Of a DNA stretch of 64,000 bases, positions 31,984 through 40,764 are shown one piece after another. The stretch lies in the NCBI GenBank assembly GCA_963807735.1, contig CAWEDI010000030.1, positions 45,949 to 109,948 of the forward strand, written 5' to 3'. The position numbers and the translations under genes were made by a program. The stretch is from Roseiarcus sp963807735. Its GTDB lineage: Bacteria > Pseudomonadota > Alphaproteobacteria > Rhizobiales > Beijerinckiaceae. The notes below the pieces were generated by a model that did not search any database, was not told the DNA's origin, and saw nothing but the letters and a program-made list of their open reading frames with translations. The number at the start of each line of letters is the position of its first letter. Position 1 is the first letter of the stretch.

Positions 31984-34035
31984 ATGCATAGGACTTTTGT
32001 TGCAGCGCTCGCGCTTCTTGCATCAACCGCGGCGAGCGCGACGGGGCTGCCCCCCTACAGCGCCATCCCGAGTTTGCAAGGCGACGCCCTCGTCAACTTC
32101 GCCAATACGAGTCTGTCGCACCACGGGCACAAGACCGTCTTTTATGTCGGCAATTCGACCGTCTGGAATGCAACGAGCTATTCCGCTGAGTTTTGCAACT
32201 ATCTCAACAACCCGAACGTCCTTTCCTCTCTCGGGCTGACGCCCTGCACGACGAGCGTCAGCGGTTACCAGGCGCTCGATAGTTCCGGCGATATCCAGGT
32301 GACTTTCACGGGCGCCGCTCCCTCGGGCTATGCGCTCGGCGACATCGTGTTGTCGCAACCCACCGCTCCTTCGCTTAACACGCTGATCGGCGCCGGCGTC
32401 ATCACTTCGATCGGTTCGAACACGATCAACTACAAGCTGGTCTCGCCGAACCCGTTTCCTTCATCGGGCTCGTTCGTCTCCAGCGGCGGCTACATCACCA
32501 ACTCGTTCGCCAATCTCGGCTACAACGGAGCTTCGTCCTCCGCCATTCTGAGCACCGTCGTTCCGACGTTGGCGACATACGTGAACCCCGGAGATCTCGT
32601 GCTTGTTCGGGGTCCGCTGATAAACGACGTGCGGTTAGGATCGTGCAATCTTGCCTGCGCGACGGCAAACGTGCAATCGCTTTACGACGCGATAGCGGGC
32701 GCAGTGCCCGTCAAAGCGGATATCGCGTGGAAAACCGAGAATTCATTGCTGACGACCGACCCAACTTCCTCAGGCTATGTGTCGCCGCTGTCGTCCTCGC
32801 AAGCGTATTCGAGAATCCTGCACGACGCGGTTTTTCAAGCTTTTGCGGCGCTGCCGCCGCGAGCGGTGGTCTGGGACGATATGCAGATCGTCTATACAAA
32901 AATCGGTTTCGAGTATGCGAGCTCGGGCTGGATGACCGACATCCTGCACCCGAACACGACGGGTCAAGCGCGCGAGGCCGAGGCGGACGCGCAGATCCTC
33001 GCGCAGATCATCTCCGGAGCGACAATTAACGTCGCCGCACTATCGAACCCGCTCGCGAACACCGCAACAAACGGCGTGCCGTTAGACGGCGGGTCAAGCT
33101 GGCTTTCAGCGCTTCGCAATCAAGTCGGCTTTTCGGAATTCATGACCGAACACGCGATGTCCGACGACTACACCGCGCCGTGGTCGCTCTATCCGGACAG
33201 CGTGCTTGATCCCGACCGATATGACATCGTCGCTTATGGACAGGTCAATAGCGCGGGTCCGAACTATCTCCGCTTCACTTGGCCGACGGTGCCTTCTGTC
33301 CCCACGACCAACATCCTGCCGGGTGATCTGATTTGGCTGATGGGCAGCGGCGTCATCCAGTACCCGGCGGGCTCGAGCGTTTATTCCTACAACTCCGGGG
33401 GGACCGATTACATCTCGGCGCTTGGACTGGCCGCCAGCATCGTACCGTCCAGCGCCTACCCAGGGCAGCCGGTCGTCGTCGCCCGTCAGCATTCTTACTT
33501 TATTACCGACGTTCCGAAATATAAGGACGCGGCGACTTGGACATATCGACACCGCATCGAGATTCCCGCTTCCGGCACAAATTTCTTGCGGATCCAGTTT
33601 CTAGACTCGAGCGTCTCGTGGCCCAACGCGATCACGACGGCCGACTATCTTGAATTGCCCTGCGGCGAGATCCCGCTGTCGGGCGCCACCATTTTCAACG
33701 TATCAAACTACACGCAAGTCAACCTGACCGGCGCGTGGACCTCGTGCCAAAGCGAGATCGGTTGGGTGTTTGGAACGCATCAGATGGAGGCGCCGGCTTC
33801 TGTCTCGGTTCCGCAATCTCTCGATGTCGGGCAAGCCGTCCTATCATTGGTCACCGGCGAGATCGGTCTCGGAAAGATCGCCGCGAGCGGCGTGGCGCCC
33901 GGGCCCGCCGGAATCAAGCTCGAAACAGTTTGCGGAACCAACTCGGGCACCGCCAAGATCATTGTCTACGGCGGTACGTCATCCACGCCGGCGACGCTGC
34001 TCGACAACATTGGCGCTGGCGTCACCGGCTGCTGA
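31984..34035 (+). CDS. Secreted SGNH/GDSL-type hydrolase with beta-rich C-terminus
   Basis: 683 aa. A signal peptide (MHRTFVAALALLASTAASAT) precedes an SGNH hydrolase fold: candidate nucleophile Ser in FYVGNSTVWN (block I), Gly in LGYNGASS, Asn in VRGPLINDVR (block III) and Asp-His in DILHPNTTGQ (block V). Such esterases remove acyl groups from surface polysaccharides. The block I motif is GNS rather than GDS, which can still be active. Residues 350-683 are beta-rich and may bind carbohydrate. Within a phage it could deacetylate host capsule; the signal peptide instead points to export from the lysogen. Intact. Confidence 0.65.
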   Translation: MHRTFVAALALLASTAASATGLPPYSAIPSLQGDALVNFANTSLSHHGHKTVFYVGNSTVWNATSYSAEFCNYLNNPNVLSSLGLTPCTTSVSGYQALDSSGDIQVTFTGAAPSGYALGDIVLSQPTAPSLNTLIGAGVITSIGSNTINYKLVSPNPFPSSGSFVSSGGYITNSFANLGYNGASSSAILSTVVPTLATYVNPGDLVLVRGPLINDVRLGSCNLACATANVQSLYDAIAGAVPVKADIAWKTENSLLTTDPTSSGYVSPLSSSQAYSRILHDAVFQAFAALPPRAVVWDDMQIVYTKIGFEYASSGWMTDILHPNTTGQAREAEADAQILAQIISGATINVAALSNPLANTATNGVPLDGGSSWLSALRNQVGFSEFMTEHAMSDDYTAPWSLYPDSVLDPDRYDIVAYGQVNSAGPNYLRFTWPTVPSVPTTNILPGDLIWLMGSGVIQYPAGSSVYSYNSGGTDYISALGLAASIVPSSAYPGQPVVVARQHSYFITDVPKYKDAATWTYRHRIEIPASGTNFLRIQFLDSSVSWPNAITTADYLELPCGEIPLSGATIFNVSNYTQVNLTGAWTSCQSEIGWVFGTHQMEAPASVSVPQSLDVGQAVLSLVTGEIGLGKIAASGVAPGPAGIKLETVCGTNSGTAKIIVYGGTSSTPATLLDNIGAGVTGC

Positions 34036-34291
34036 CAAATATTTCCGATCAGTAGAACCGCTCCGCCGATCTCCATCGGCGATCACAATCGCCGCGACTC
34101 CAGCTAGGACCGCATTTATCTTTCGGGGTGGCGCTTCGTCAAACAAGCGCGCGCTTCGACGTCGGAATTCCGATCCCGCGAGTAGGCGTCAAACCGGGCC
34201 GCACACGGTGCATCCTATGAAGCCGTTTGCGCACGGAGGTGGATGGACTCTGGACCGCGGCGCGGCCGCGGGCCATCTTGTGAGGTCTCGC

Positions 34292-35155
34292 ATGACAATC
34301 GAAATGCCGCGCGTCCGCCAAACGCCGAGCGCGAACTATAGCCCAATAGCGATCGTGCACGACCTCGTTGTCGTGCACATGATGGAGGGCGGCTATCTTG
34401 GCTCGGTCGCGTGGCTCTGCGATGCGCGAGCGGGTGCAAGCGCGCATTTGTGCATGAGCGAGGACGGCGGGGAGGTTTCGCAACTTGTCCCGCTGGGCAT
34501 GAAGGCGTGGGCGCAATGTCAATTCAATTCGCGAGGCGTCTCGATCGAGATGCCTGGCTTCACCGCGCAAGGGGTCCCCGACAACCGATTGCGAGCGCTC
34601 GCCAAGATTGTCGGTTGGTTGTTGCGCTCCTACGCGATTCCCTGTCAATGGGCGCGAGAGGGTCGAGGGCGCGGCTTCTGCTCTCACCACGATCTCGGCA
34701 AGGCCGGCGGCGGCCACCTCAACATCTGCGGCATCGGCGACGACACCTGGCGGAGGTTTGAGGGGTTCGTGAATGAAGCCTACGTCGCGTTCGGCGACGA
34801 CCCATTACCGCCGTTCGCACTGCATGGCGCGCCAAATCCGCATCAGACCGAATTGCCTCCCATGGTTACGCCGGAACCATCGCACGGCGGCGCCTCACGG
34901 CGCGAGGCCGGCGACACGAGTTGCCACCCGACGGCCTCCGGCTTCCCTCTGGCGTCAATCGGGGATTGGCAGTGGCGGTTGCGAAAAGTCGGAGCGAACG
35001 CCGCGTTGGCTGTTGACGAAGATGAAGGCCGCGCGACTAGCGCCGCGATCTCCACCTTTCAACTCGCGAGCGGGCTGCCTGTGACGCACGCGGCCGACGC
35101 TGCGACCTGGGCGAAACTCTACGCGGCAACCGCTGCTGTGTCCTGTTGCCGCTGA
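34292..35155 (+). CDS. N-acetylmuramoyl-L-alanine amidase endolysin with C-terminal wall-binding domain
   Basis: 287 aa. Amidase_2 fold: VVHMMEGGYLGSVAWLCDARAGASAHLCMSEDG holds the first zinc-ligand His, and FCSHHDLGKAGGGHLNICG the later His pair. After a linker the C-terminal 70 residues (LASIGDWQWRLRKVGANAALAVDEDEGRATSAAISTFQLASGLP) form a peptidoglycan-binding-like domain. It cuts the amide bond between muramic acid and the stem peptide and should act as endolysin. ATG 34292 is chosen for TGAGGT upstream; an in-frame ATG at 34217 is possible. The 256 bases before it hold no recognisable gene. Confidence 0.8.
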   Translation: MTIEMPRVRQTPSANYSPIAIVHDLVVVHMMEGGYLGSVAWLCDARAGASAHLCMSEDGGEVSQLVPLGMKAWAQCQFNSRGVSIEMPGFTAQGVPDNRLRALAKIVGWLLRSYAIPCQWAREGRGRGFCSHHDLGKAGGGHLNICGIGDDTWRRFEGFVNEAYVAFGDDPLPPFALHGAPNPHQTELPPMVTPEPSHGGASRREAGDTSCHPTASGFPLASIGDWQWRLRKVGANAALAVDEDEGRATSAAISTFQLASGLPVTHAADAATWAKLYAATAAVSCCR

Positions 35156-35182
35156 TGTTGAGTTTCGCCTATCGGGGTTGCG

Positions 35183-35359
35183 ATGACACAGCAGCAGCGC
35201 AAAGCATGCGCTCAACTTGCGGCGCGCTCCCGTCGCTCTCCATCAACTAGAGGGATTGCAATGCGATCCCGTTCCCCCAGCGCGTCGTCGACGACCTCAG
35301 CAACTGTCGCGCGCGCTTCCGGTCGCGGCAGCAAAGGCGCCAAACCATGTCAACGCTAA
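35183..35359 (+). CDS. Possible 58-aa basic protein in the lysis region
   Basis: ATG at 35183 with GGGG upstream opens a short frame, MTQQQRKACAQLAARSRRSP, rich in Arg and Ser, ending at 35359 inside the next gene. No hydrophobic segment or lipobox is seen, so it is not an obvious spanin. It may be coding or only a leader; 191 bases here are otherwise empty. Confidence 0.3.
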   Translation: MTQQQRKACAQLAARSRRSPSTRGIAMRSRSPSASSTTSATVARASGRGSKGAKPCQR

Positions 35360-35955
35360 CCCTCCTGCCGATAATTCGTGTCACGGATGGCGTCCAATCC
35401 GATGAGGATTGGCAGCTGACGTTGGCATTTTATCTCGACGACGGCGTCACGCCGATCAATCTCGACGGCCTGACCTTCACCGTTAGCGTTGGAGATTTCG
35501 CCGAGCTTTCCTCGACCGGCGGCCAAGTCACAACGTCCGGTCCTTCGAACAATCTCTTGGTGATAACCGCGCTGGCGGCGCAGAAGGCGTCCTGGCCGAC
35601 CGGCGTCTATCCAATCTCGCTGTCGGCGACCGACGGCGTGTACACGCGCAGTCTCTTTGCGCTGTCAACGCTGGCGATCGGTTCGCCCGAAGTCGTTAAT
35701 GTCAGCTTGTTGGTCGCTCCCGACAACACGCCTTCGTCGATCGTCTCCGCGCTGCCCGCCGCGATTGCAGCCGCCTTCCAGGCGCTGCAACCGCCCGCTA
35801 TCGCCGCAGCGCTGGCCGACCTGACCAGCGCCGATTTGGCGCCGCTCGCTCAGGCGCTGATCGACGCGCTTCCCGTACAAACCGGAAGCGGCGCCCCGGT
35901 CGCCAGCGAACAGGCGTTTGTCAACAGCTCCGGCTTTGTGGTGATCGCTCAATGA
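35347..35955 (+). CDS. Phage tail-associated beta protein of unknown function
   Basis: 202 aa. The first 110 residues alternate in a beta pattern (DEDWQLTLAFYLDDGVTPINLDGLTFTVSVG) typical of BppU-like or baseplate wedge-side domains that lead into fibres; the rest is an Ala/Pro-rich helical tail. It overlaps the tailspike gene by four bases (ATGA), suggesting that the two proteins work together, possibly as adaptor and spike. Not a recognised family. Confidence 0.5.
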   Translation: MSTLTLLPIIRVTDGVQSDEDWQLTLAFYLDDGVTPINLDGLTFTVSVGDFAELSSTGGQVTTSGPSNNLLVITALAAQKASWPTGVYPISLSATDGVYTRSLFALSTLAIGSPEVVNVSLLVAPDNTPSSIVSALPAAIAAAFQALQPPAIAAALADLTSADLAPLAQALIDALPVQTGSGAPVASEQAFVNSSGFVVIAQ

Positions 35956-38474
35956 CGACCCGTTACCTTATCTGCGCGCTTTTCGCAACGCTGTGCGTTG
36001 CTCCCGCGATCGCACAAACGTCCCCGCCTGTCTTGAAAGTCGAAGCCGGCGGGACCGGCGCCAACAATCCGTCCGCCGCGCGCACCAATTTGGGCGCCGC
36101 GGCCGCGGGAGCGAATAACGATATAACGTCCTTGACCGGTTTGACGACCGTCCTTCCGCCTTCCGAAGGAGGCACGGGGACGACGGGCGGCGTCTCGCCG
36201 ACGGGCTCGTTAACCACGACGCCGGAGGGCGTGGTCAACATCGCCGACTACGGCGGTTGCTCGGGTTCGACCAGCAGCGATACCGCCAATGTGAATTCAG
36301 CCTTGGCCGCCGCACGCAGTTCGACAGCGTATGCCAACAACCAACCGGTGCGTGTCGTAGGCGGCTTCTCGGGTAGCGGCGTTGCCTGCGCTGTCACCCA
36401 GATTAATGCCACAGGATTCACACAGTTTGGCGCCGGCGCCAGGCTGATAATCGAAGACCTCGCGTTGGTGTGCTCCGGCGCCGGCAACATTTGTCTTGAC
36501 GCCCTGGGTTCGCTGAACATTCAGTTCAATCGCGTTACAATCATTGGATCGTCGACCTCGCCGCCAATGATCGGGATGCAGGAAGGCAACACCTCGCCAG
36601 GAACCATGGCGTGTTGCATACATACGCACTACGGTCTTGAAATCACGGGCTCGTTCACCTTTGCGGGATTGTATTCGGCGGCTTCAGAATCAACTACGTA
36701 CTACTCGCCGATCATCAGGAACAATGGCGCCAGCCTTGGCGTTGTCGGCGCTCTGGGCAGCGTCACCGGTGGCAGCGGCTATGCGACGGGAACCTATAAC
36801 GGCGTCGCCTTGACGGGATCCGCGACCGGGGTGGGGGCAATTGCAACCATCGTGGTTTCCGGGGGCGCGGTCACGAGCGTCTCGCTGACCAACCAAGGAA
36901 GGCAGTACGCTATCGGCGACACGCTGACCGCTTCGGCGGCGTCGCTCGGGGGCGTCGGATCTGGCTTTTCCGTCCCAGTCACAAATATCGGTCAGTTCGC
37001 GATGGTGATGGACGGTCAAAATCATTGGGGTGTCTCTTCGTCGTTTCAGACTGTCAACTGGCCCGCAGATACGTATTATACATTTACTGAAAACAACATA
37101 GTCGGCGGCTCGCTCCGTTACTACGGTTCGACGTACAAGGGGGCGCCGTTATGGGTCGGCTCCGTGGAGGGGCTGCGAACGCTCCATTTGTACCTCGCGC
37201 AATTGGGCGCAGGCCCCTGCGTGGAGTTATTCGACAACAACGCAGCGTTCACGCTGCACAACATCAGCGAAACTCTGGAGATCGAGTGTGAATCGGCGGC
37301 AGCGACGTTCGACGTCATGCTGACCGGCTCGAATTCGACGCCCGACGTGAGTGGCCTCACGGTCTTCGACCAACTCAGCACAGTCAACACGGCGATATTG
37401 GGATTGGATGCCGGCCTCACGAGCGCGACCGCGCACAACGCCAACGTGTTTGTCGGACATTCCGCGTTCAAGGTTCCGCTGTTCGCGATTGGGTCCGCGC
37501 AACTTTGGAATTTCGACGGCGCTGTCAACCTGCCCTATTCTTGGGAATTCAACGCGCCAGCCTCCACGCTGGTGACGGGGGCGTCCGGCGGCGTGCCTTC
37601 GAAGGGCGGCGGTCCGCTGGATCTGCTCAGCGCAACATCGAATGTTTCGGGCGCCTATTCGTGTGCGCGAAAGCTCTCCTATGTTTACAACGGCCCGCTG
37701 TGCAACATTCGGCGAGCGAGCGACTCGATCGCCGTTGATTTCTATCCTAATGCCGCCGGCGCCATGGACAAGTCCGCATTGGCGGCGTTCTGCGCGAACA
37801 CCTCCTGTTTCATTACGACCGAATACGACCAGTCCGGAAATGGCAATGCTGCACAAAACTCCAACGCGTCCACTCAGCCTACAGTCACAATTGAAGGGAC
37901 GGCACTCAACTACGCGGTTTGCGGGACCTGGGGAAACGGCGGCAACGTCGCGCTCACCGCGATCGCCAACTCCTCAATAAACGGCCTCTTCGCCAACGGC
38001 GGCTTTGTCTCCGCCGTCGCCAGCAAGACACAAACGATCACAAATGCGATGCGGTTGTTGTCCCGGATTTCCGGGGGCTCGGGTTGGGAGATTTCAGGCT
38101 CGTATTCATTGGGCTTCGGTTATCCTCAATTCACGGTAGACGCCTCCGTCACGAACGGCGCGTGGGTCTCTTCGAGTCTCATGCCTTCTTCGGGCGGTCA
38201 CATTTTCGATGTCGCCTACAGCTACGCTTCTCTCGCCAATGTGCCTGTATTGGGCATTGATGGAAACGTTGAGTCGTTTCAGAGTTCCACGCAACCGAAT
38301 GGATCGATCGTGGACACGAACAACCTGATAATCGGAAACCTTGCCTCCGGCGCCTTCGGGTGGCCAGGCGACATTTGCGAAGTGGTGCTCGCCAGGCAAA
38401 GCCTCTCCTCCGAACAAATCGACGCCATTCGCCGAAATCAGGCGGTCTTCTACGGCCTAGGCGCCGTGCAGTAG
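35952..38474 (+). CDS. Tailspike: beta-helix plus LamG/arabinofuranosidase-B-like domain, with signal peptide
   Basis: 840 aa. A signal-peptide-like start (YLICALFATLCVAPAIAQ) leads into tail-fibre repeats (VEAGGTGANNPSAARTNLGA; EGGTGTTGG), then a right-handed beta-helix of the pectate-lyase kind from NIADYGGCSGSTSSDTANVN to about residue 500. The C-terminal 300 residues (GPLDLLSATSNVSGAYSCARKLS, NIRRASDSIAVDFYP, TTEYDQSGNGN, EVVLARQSLSSEQIDAI) match the jelly-roll domain related to arabinofuranosidase B that ends many phage spikes. It probably binds or cleaves surface glycan. A Sec signal on a virion protein is unusual. Intact. Confidence 0.7.
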   Translation: MTTRYLICALFATLCVAPAIAQTSPPVLKVEAGGTGANNPSAARTNLGAAAAGANNDITSLTGLTTVLPPSEGGTGTTGGVSPTGSLTTTPEGVVNIADYGGCSGSTSSDTANVNSALAAARSSTAYANNQPVRVVGGFSGSGVACAVTQINATGFTQFGAGARLIIEDLALVCSGAGNICLDALGSLNIQFNRVTIIGSSTSPPMIGMQEGNTSPGTMACCIHTHYGLEITGSFTFAGLYSAASESTTYYSPIIRNNGASLGVVGALGSVTGGSGYATGTYNGVALTGSATGVGAIATIVVSGGAVTSVSLTNQGRQYAIGDTLTASAASLGGVGSGFSVPVTNIGQFAMVMDGQNHWGVSSSFQTVNWPADTYYTFTENNIVGGSLRYYGSTYKGAPLWVGSVEGLRTLHLYLAQLGAGPCVELFDNNAAFTLHNISETLEIECESAAATFDVMLTGSNSTPDVSGLTVFDQLSTVNTAILGLDAGLTSATAHNANVFVGHSAFKVPLFAIGSAQLWNFDGAVNLPYSWEFNAPASTLVTGASGGVPSKGGGPLDLLSATSNVSGAYSCARKLSYVYNGPLCNIRRASDSIAVDFYPNAAGAMDKSALAAFCANTSCFITTEYDQSGNGNAAQNSNASTQPTVTIEGTALNYAVCGTWGNGGNVALTAIANSSINGLFANGGFVSAVASKTQTITNAMRLLSRISGGSGWEISGSYSLGFGYPQFTVDASVTNGAWVSSSLMPSSGGHIFDVAYSYASLANVPVLGIDGNVESFQSSTQPNGSIVDTNNLIIGNLASGAFGWPGDICEVVLARQSLSSEQIDAIRRNQAVFYGLGAVQ

Positions 38475-38625
38475 TCTGGGCGCATCGAGCGCACAAGCTT
38501 AACGTCGCCGACCCGCCGTCCGCAGAGTTGGATGCACAGCGGTCCCATGGATGGAAAATTACTTACGCCGTGCGCTCGCCGCCGCGCGCGGCTTTCCTGC
38601 AATCTGGCGGCCTGGGGATAAATCC

Positions 38626-38823
38626 ATGTTGAGTGGCTTCAAAACTTTCTCGGTTGGTCTCGGACTAGCGATCCTGCCTCAGTTGGCGCAATATCTGAGC
38701 AATTTCGATTTCGTGAAGGCGTTCGGCGTTTCGCCCAACGCCGCGACGACTATCGGAGTCGTGATGATTGCCTTGCGGTCAATCACCTCGACCCCGATAT
38801 TTGCGAAAAAGACAGGCGCATAG
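38626..38823 (+). CDS. Holin-like small membrane protein
   Basis: 65 aa. MLSGFKTFSVGLGLAILPQLAQYL gives one membrane helix and NAATTIGVVMIALRSITSTPIF a second; the F-K-T...T-T-I-G-x-x-M-x-x-L-R-x-x-T-x-T-P pattern is frequent in alphaproteobacterial phages beside endolysins. Likely a holin, or a tail-associated membrane protein. GGGGAT precedes the ATG. Intact. Confidence 0.6.
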   Translation: MLSGFKTFSVGLGLAILPQLAQYLSNFDFVKAFGVSPNAATTIGVVMIALRSITSTPIFAKKTGA

Positions 38824-38986
38824 CGCGGCTAACGTTGGCGGAGCGCTGGCCGCACCGCCGCCTTAAACCTCGTTTTGGTTGGCGGAACGACGCATCGGGC
38901 GCGATGCGAAGCCGCAAGGAGGTCGCGGAGCGCCAGGGCTTCATGGCGCTCCGCGTAATTTCTCTTTTGAGCTGAGGTGCGCGAGC

Positions 38987-39343
38987 GTGCTCACGAATTC
39001 AAATGAGGGAGAGGCGTGGGGTTTGGTTCAGTGGGCCGTCACTCTATTTGTCACAAGCATCGTCAGCGCCGCCGCATTCGTTTGGCGTCTGGTGACGCGC
39101 GTTGAGCGGCTGGAGGTCGACTACTGCCAGCATCGCGATGAGATCGAGGCCATGAGAAACGCCAACGACGCCACCATGCTGCGTCTCGCCGAGCGATTCG
39201 CCCAACTGCATGACGATCATTTCAAGCTGCGCGAAACCATGGGCGCGATGCCCACGCGCTCGGATCTCCGCGATTTGGAGGATCGCCTTGCTGTCCGGCT
39301 GTCGGCGCTCAGCGATCGAATAGATAGAGCTATCGACGCTTGA
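38987..39343 (+). CDS. Membrane-anchored coiled-coil phage protein
   Basis: 118 aa from a GTG start with GAGG upstream. One membrane helix (VQWAVTLFVTSIVSAAAFVW) followed by coiled coil (RVERLEVDYCQHRDEIEAM ... DLEDRLAVRLSALSDRID). Usually paired with the holin-like protein before it; may be a second lysis factor or a superinfection protein. Last gene of the phage cassette. Its 3' end overlaps the 3' end of ybgC on the other strand by 14 bases. Confidence 0.55.
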   Translation: MLTNSNEGEAWGLVQWAVTLFVTSIVSAAAFVWRLVTRVERLEVDYCQHRDEIEAMRNANDATMLRLAERFAQLHDDHFKLRETMGAMPTRSDLRDLEDRLAVRLSALSDRIDRAIDA

Positions 39344-39740
39344 TTTGCGATAGCGTCGTCAGGAGTTCGCGGGGCGGGCGCACCGGGCGCCCACCCCTTA
39401 TCGCGACTATATCAACCGCAGCGGTCACTAGTTTCAAGCCGTCGCGACACGCGGCTTGGTGAAATGTCACGATGGGTCCGCGAAGCTCCGCGACCGATGA
39501 GACGATCTCGAGTTCGTCGTCGATAAACGCCGGGGCGGCGAAGTCCACCTGCAGTTTTGTAACGGCAAAGGCCGTTTCACTGGTTCGCGCCATGACGCTG
39601 TGTTGAAATCCGAAAGCCCTCAACCACTCAGTGCGCCCGCGCTCGAAGAAGCGCAGGTAAGATGCGTGATAGACGCGGCCGGAGAAGTCCGTGTCCTCGT
39701 AGTAGACGCGGACAAAGATATGTTGGTCGTTGTCTGGCAT
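39330..39740 (-). CDS. ybgC: YbgC-family acyl-CoA thioesterase
   Basis: 136 aa. Hot-dog fold thioesterase: VRVYYEDTDFSGRVYHASYLRFFERGRTEWL contains the catalytic Asp in the DTDFSGRVYHASYL signature (usually DTDxxGVVYHxxYL). Usually the first gene of the tol-pal group; here tolQ does not follow, the phage cassette does. ATG at 39740 has AAGGAG upstream. Acts on short or phospholipid-linked acyl thioesters at the inner face of the membrane. Confidence 0.88.
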   Translation of the reverse strand: MPDNDQHIFVRVYYEDTDFSGRVYHASYLRFFERGRTEWLRAFGFQHSVMARTSETAFAVTKLQVDFAAPAFIDDELEIVSSVAELRGPIVTFHQAACRDGLKLVTAAVDIVAIRGGRPVRPPRELLTTLSQIKRR

Positions 39741-39810
39741 CTCAACTCCTTGAATCCTATAGGTCGACCAGCTTTTGACTTGAAGTCTGCGCGATGTTAA
39801 TGGCGCCGCC

Positions 39811-40761
39811 ATGAAAGCCGTATTCATGGGCGGTCCGGAATTTGCGGTCCCCGCGCTGAAGGCGTTGGCAAGGACCAACGCGGATATCGTTGCCGTTTAC
39901 ACCAGACAACCCAAGCCCGCCGGCCGGCGTGGCCTGGACATGACCAAAACCCCCGTCCATTTGGCGGCGGAGGAATTTGGACTGCGCGTCGAGACGCCCG
40001 CGACGTTGCGCGACGAAGCAGCGCAACAACTGCTTCGCGAATTGCGGGCCGACCTCGTAATCGTCGTCGCTTATGGCTTGTTATTGCCGGCGGAGGCGCT
40101 CGCCGCTCCGCGTCTAGGTTGCTTCAATTTGCACGCCTCGTTGCTGCCGCGCTGGCGGGGCGCAGCGCCCATTCAACGCGCGATCATGGCGGGGGACCGC
40201 GAAACCGGCGTCTCGATCATGCGGATGGAGGTCGGCTTGGACACGGGCCCGATCGCGGCGGAGTGTCGGACCGCCGTTTTGCCATCGGATACGGCGGGAG
40301 ATCTGACGACGCGACTCGCCGAGGTTGCGGCTAGAGTTCTCGGCAAGCACTGGGGTGCGCTGATTGATGGGAGTTTGCCGTTCGCGCCGCAATCCGCGAG
40401 CGGTGTGACCTACGCTCGCAAGATAGAAAAATCCGAGGCGGCGATTGATTGGTCGGCCACCGCCGCGCAGGTGAGGAACCATATTCACGGATTATCTCCG
40501 TTTCCGGGCGCCACAACGGATGTTCATACCAGCAAGGGGCCCGAGCGCCTGAAAATCTTGCGCGCTGAAATTGTTCAACGGAACGGATGGGCAGGCGAGG
40601 TGCTTGAAGACGCCCTGACGGTTGCTTGCGGCGAGGGCGCCGTTCGCGCCTTGCAGGTGCAGCGTCCAGGCCGCAATGTAATTTCAGGGGTCGAGTTTAT
40701 GCGTTCTGGCGCGCTGCGCGTTGGCGGGACGTTGGCGCCCAGGGCTCCTTCGACGACCTGA
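39811..40761 (+). CDS. fmt: Methionyl-tRNA formyltransferase
   Basis: 316 aa. Transfers formyl from 10-formyl-THF to initiator Met-tRNA. MKAVFMGGPEFAVPALKAL, the folate-site LGCFNLHASLLPRWRGAAPIQRAIMAGD (with Asn, His and the following catalytic Asp in MRMEVGLDTGPI), and a C-terminal OB-fold domain (YARKIEKSEAAIDWSATAAQVRNHIHGLSPFPGA) are all present. Divergent from ybgC. The usual partner def is not adjacent. Confidence 0.95.
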   Translation: MKAVFMGGPEFAVPALKALARTNADIVAVYTRQPKPAGRRGLDMTKTPVHLAAEEFGLRVETPATLRDEAAQQLLRELRADLVIVVAYGLLLPAEALAAPRLGCFNLHASLLPRWRGAAPIQRAIMAGDRETGVSIMRMEVGLDTGPIAAECRTAVLPSDTAGDLTTRLAEVAARVLGKHWGALIDGSLPFAPQSASGVTYARKIEKSEAAIDWSATAAQVRNHIHGLSPFPGATTDVHTSKGPERLKILRAEIVQRNGWAGEVLEDALTVACGEGAVRALQVQRPGRNVISGVEFMRSGALRVGGTLAPRAPSTT

Positions 40762-40764
40762 AAT

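Noticed and set aside
11664..39343. A standard Rhodobacter-type gene transfer agent
   Set aside because: The portal place, hub fusion, signal-peptide proteins, spike and two-gene lysis end differ from RcGTA; only the tail-tip families and terminase type match.
11500..39400. att direct repeats at the cassette borders
   Set aside because: By eye no matching direct repeat or tRNA was found near 11.5 kb and 39.35 kb.
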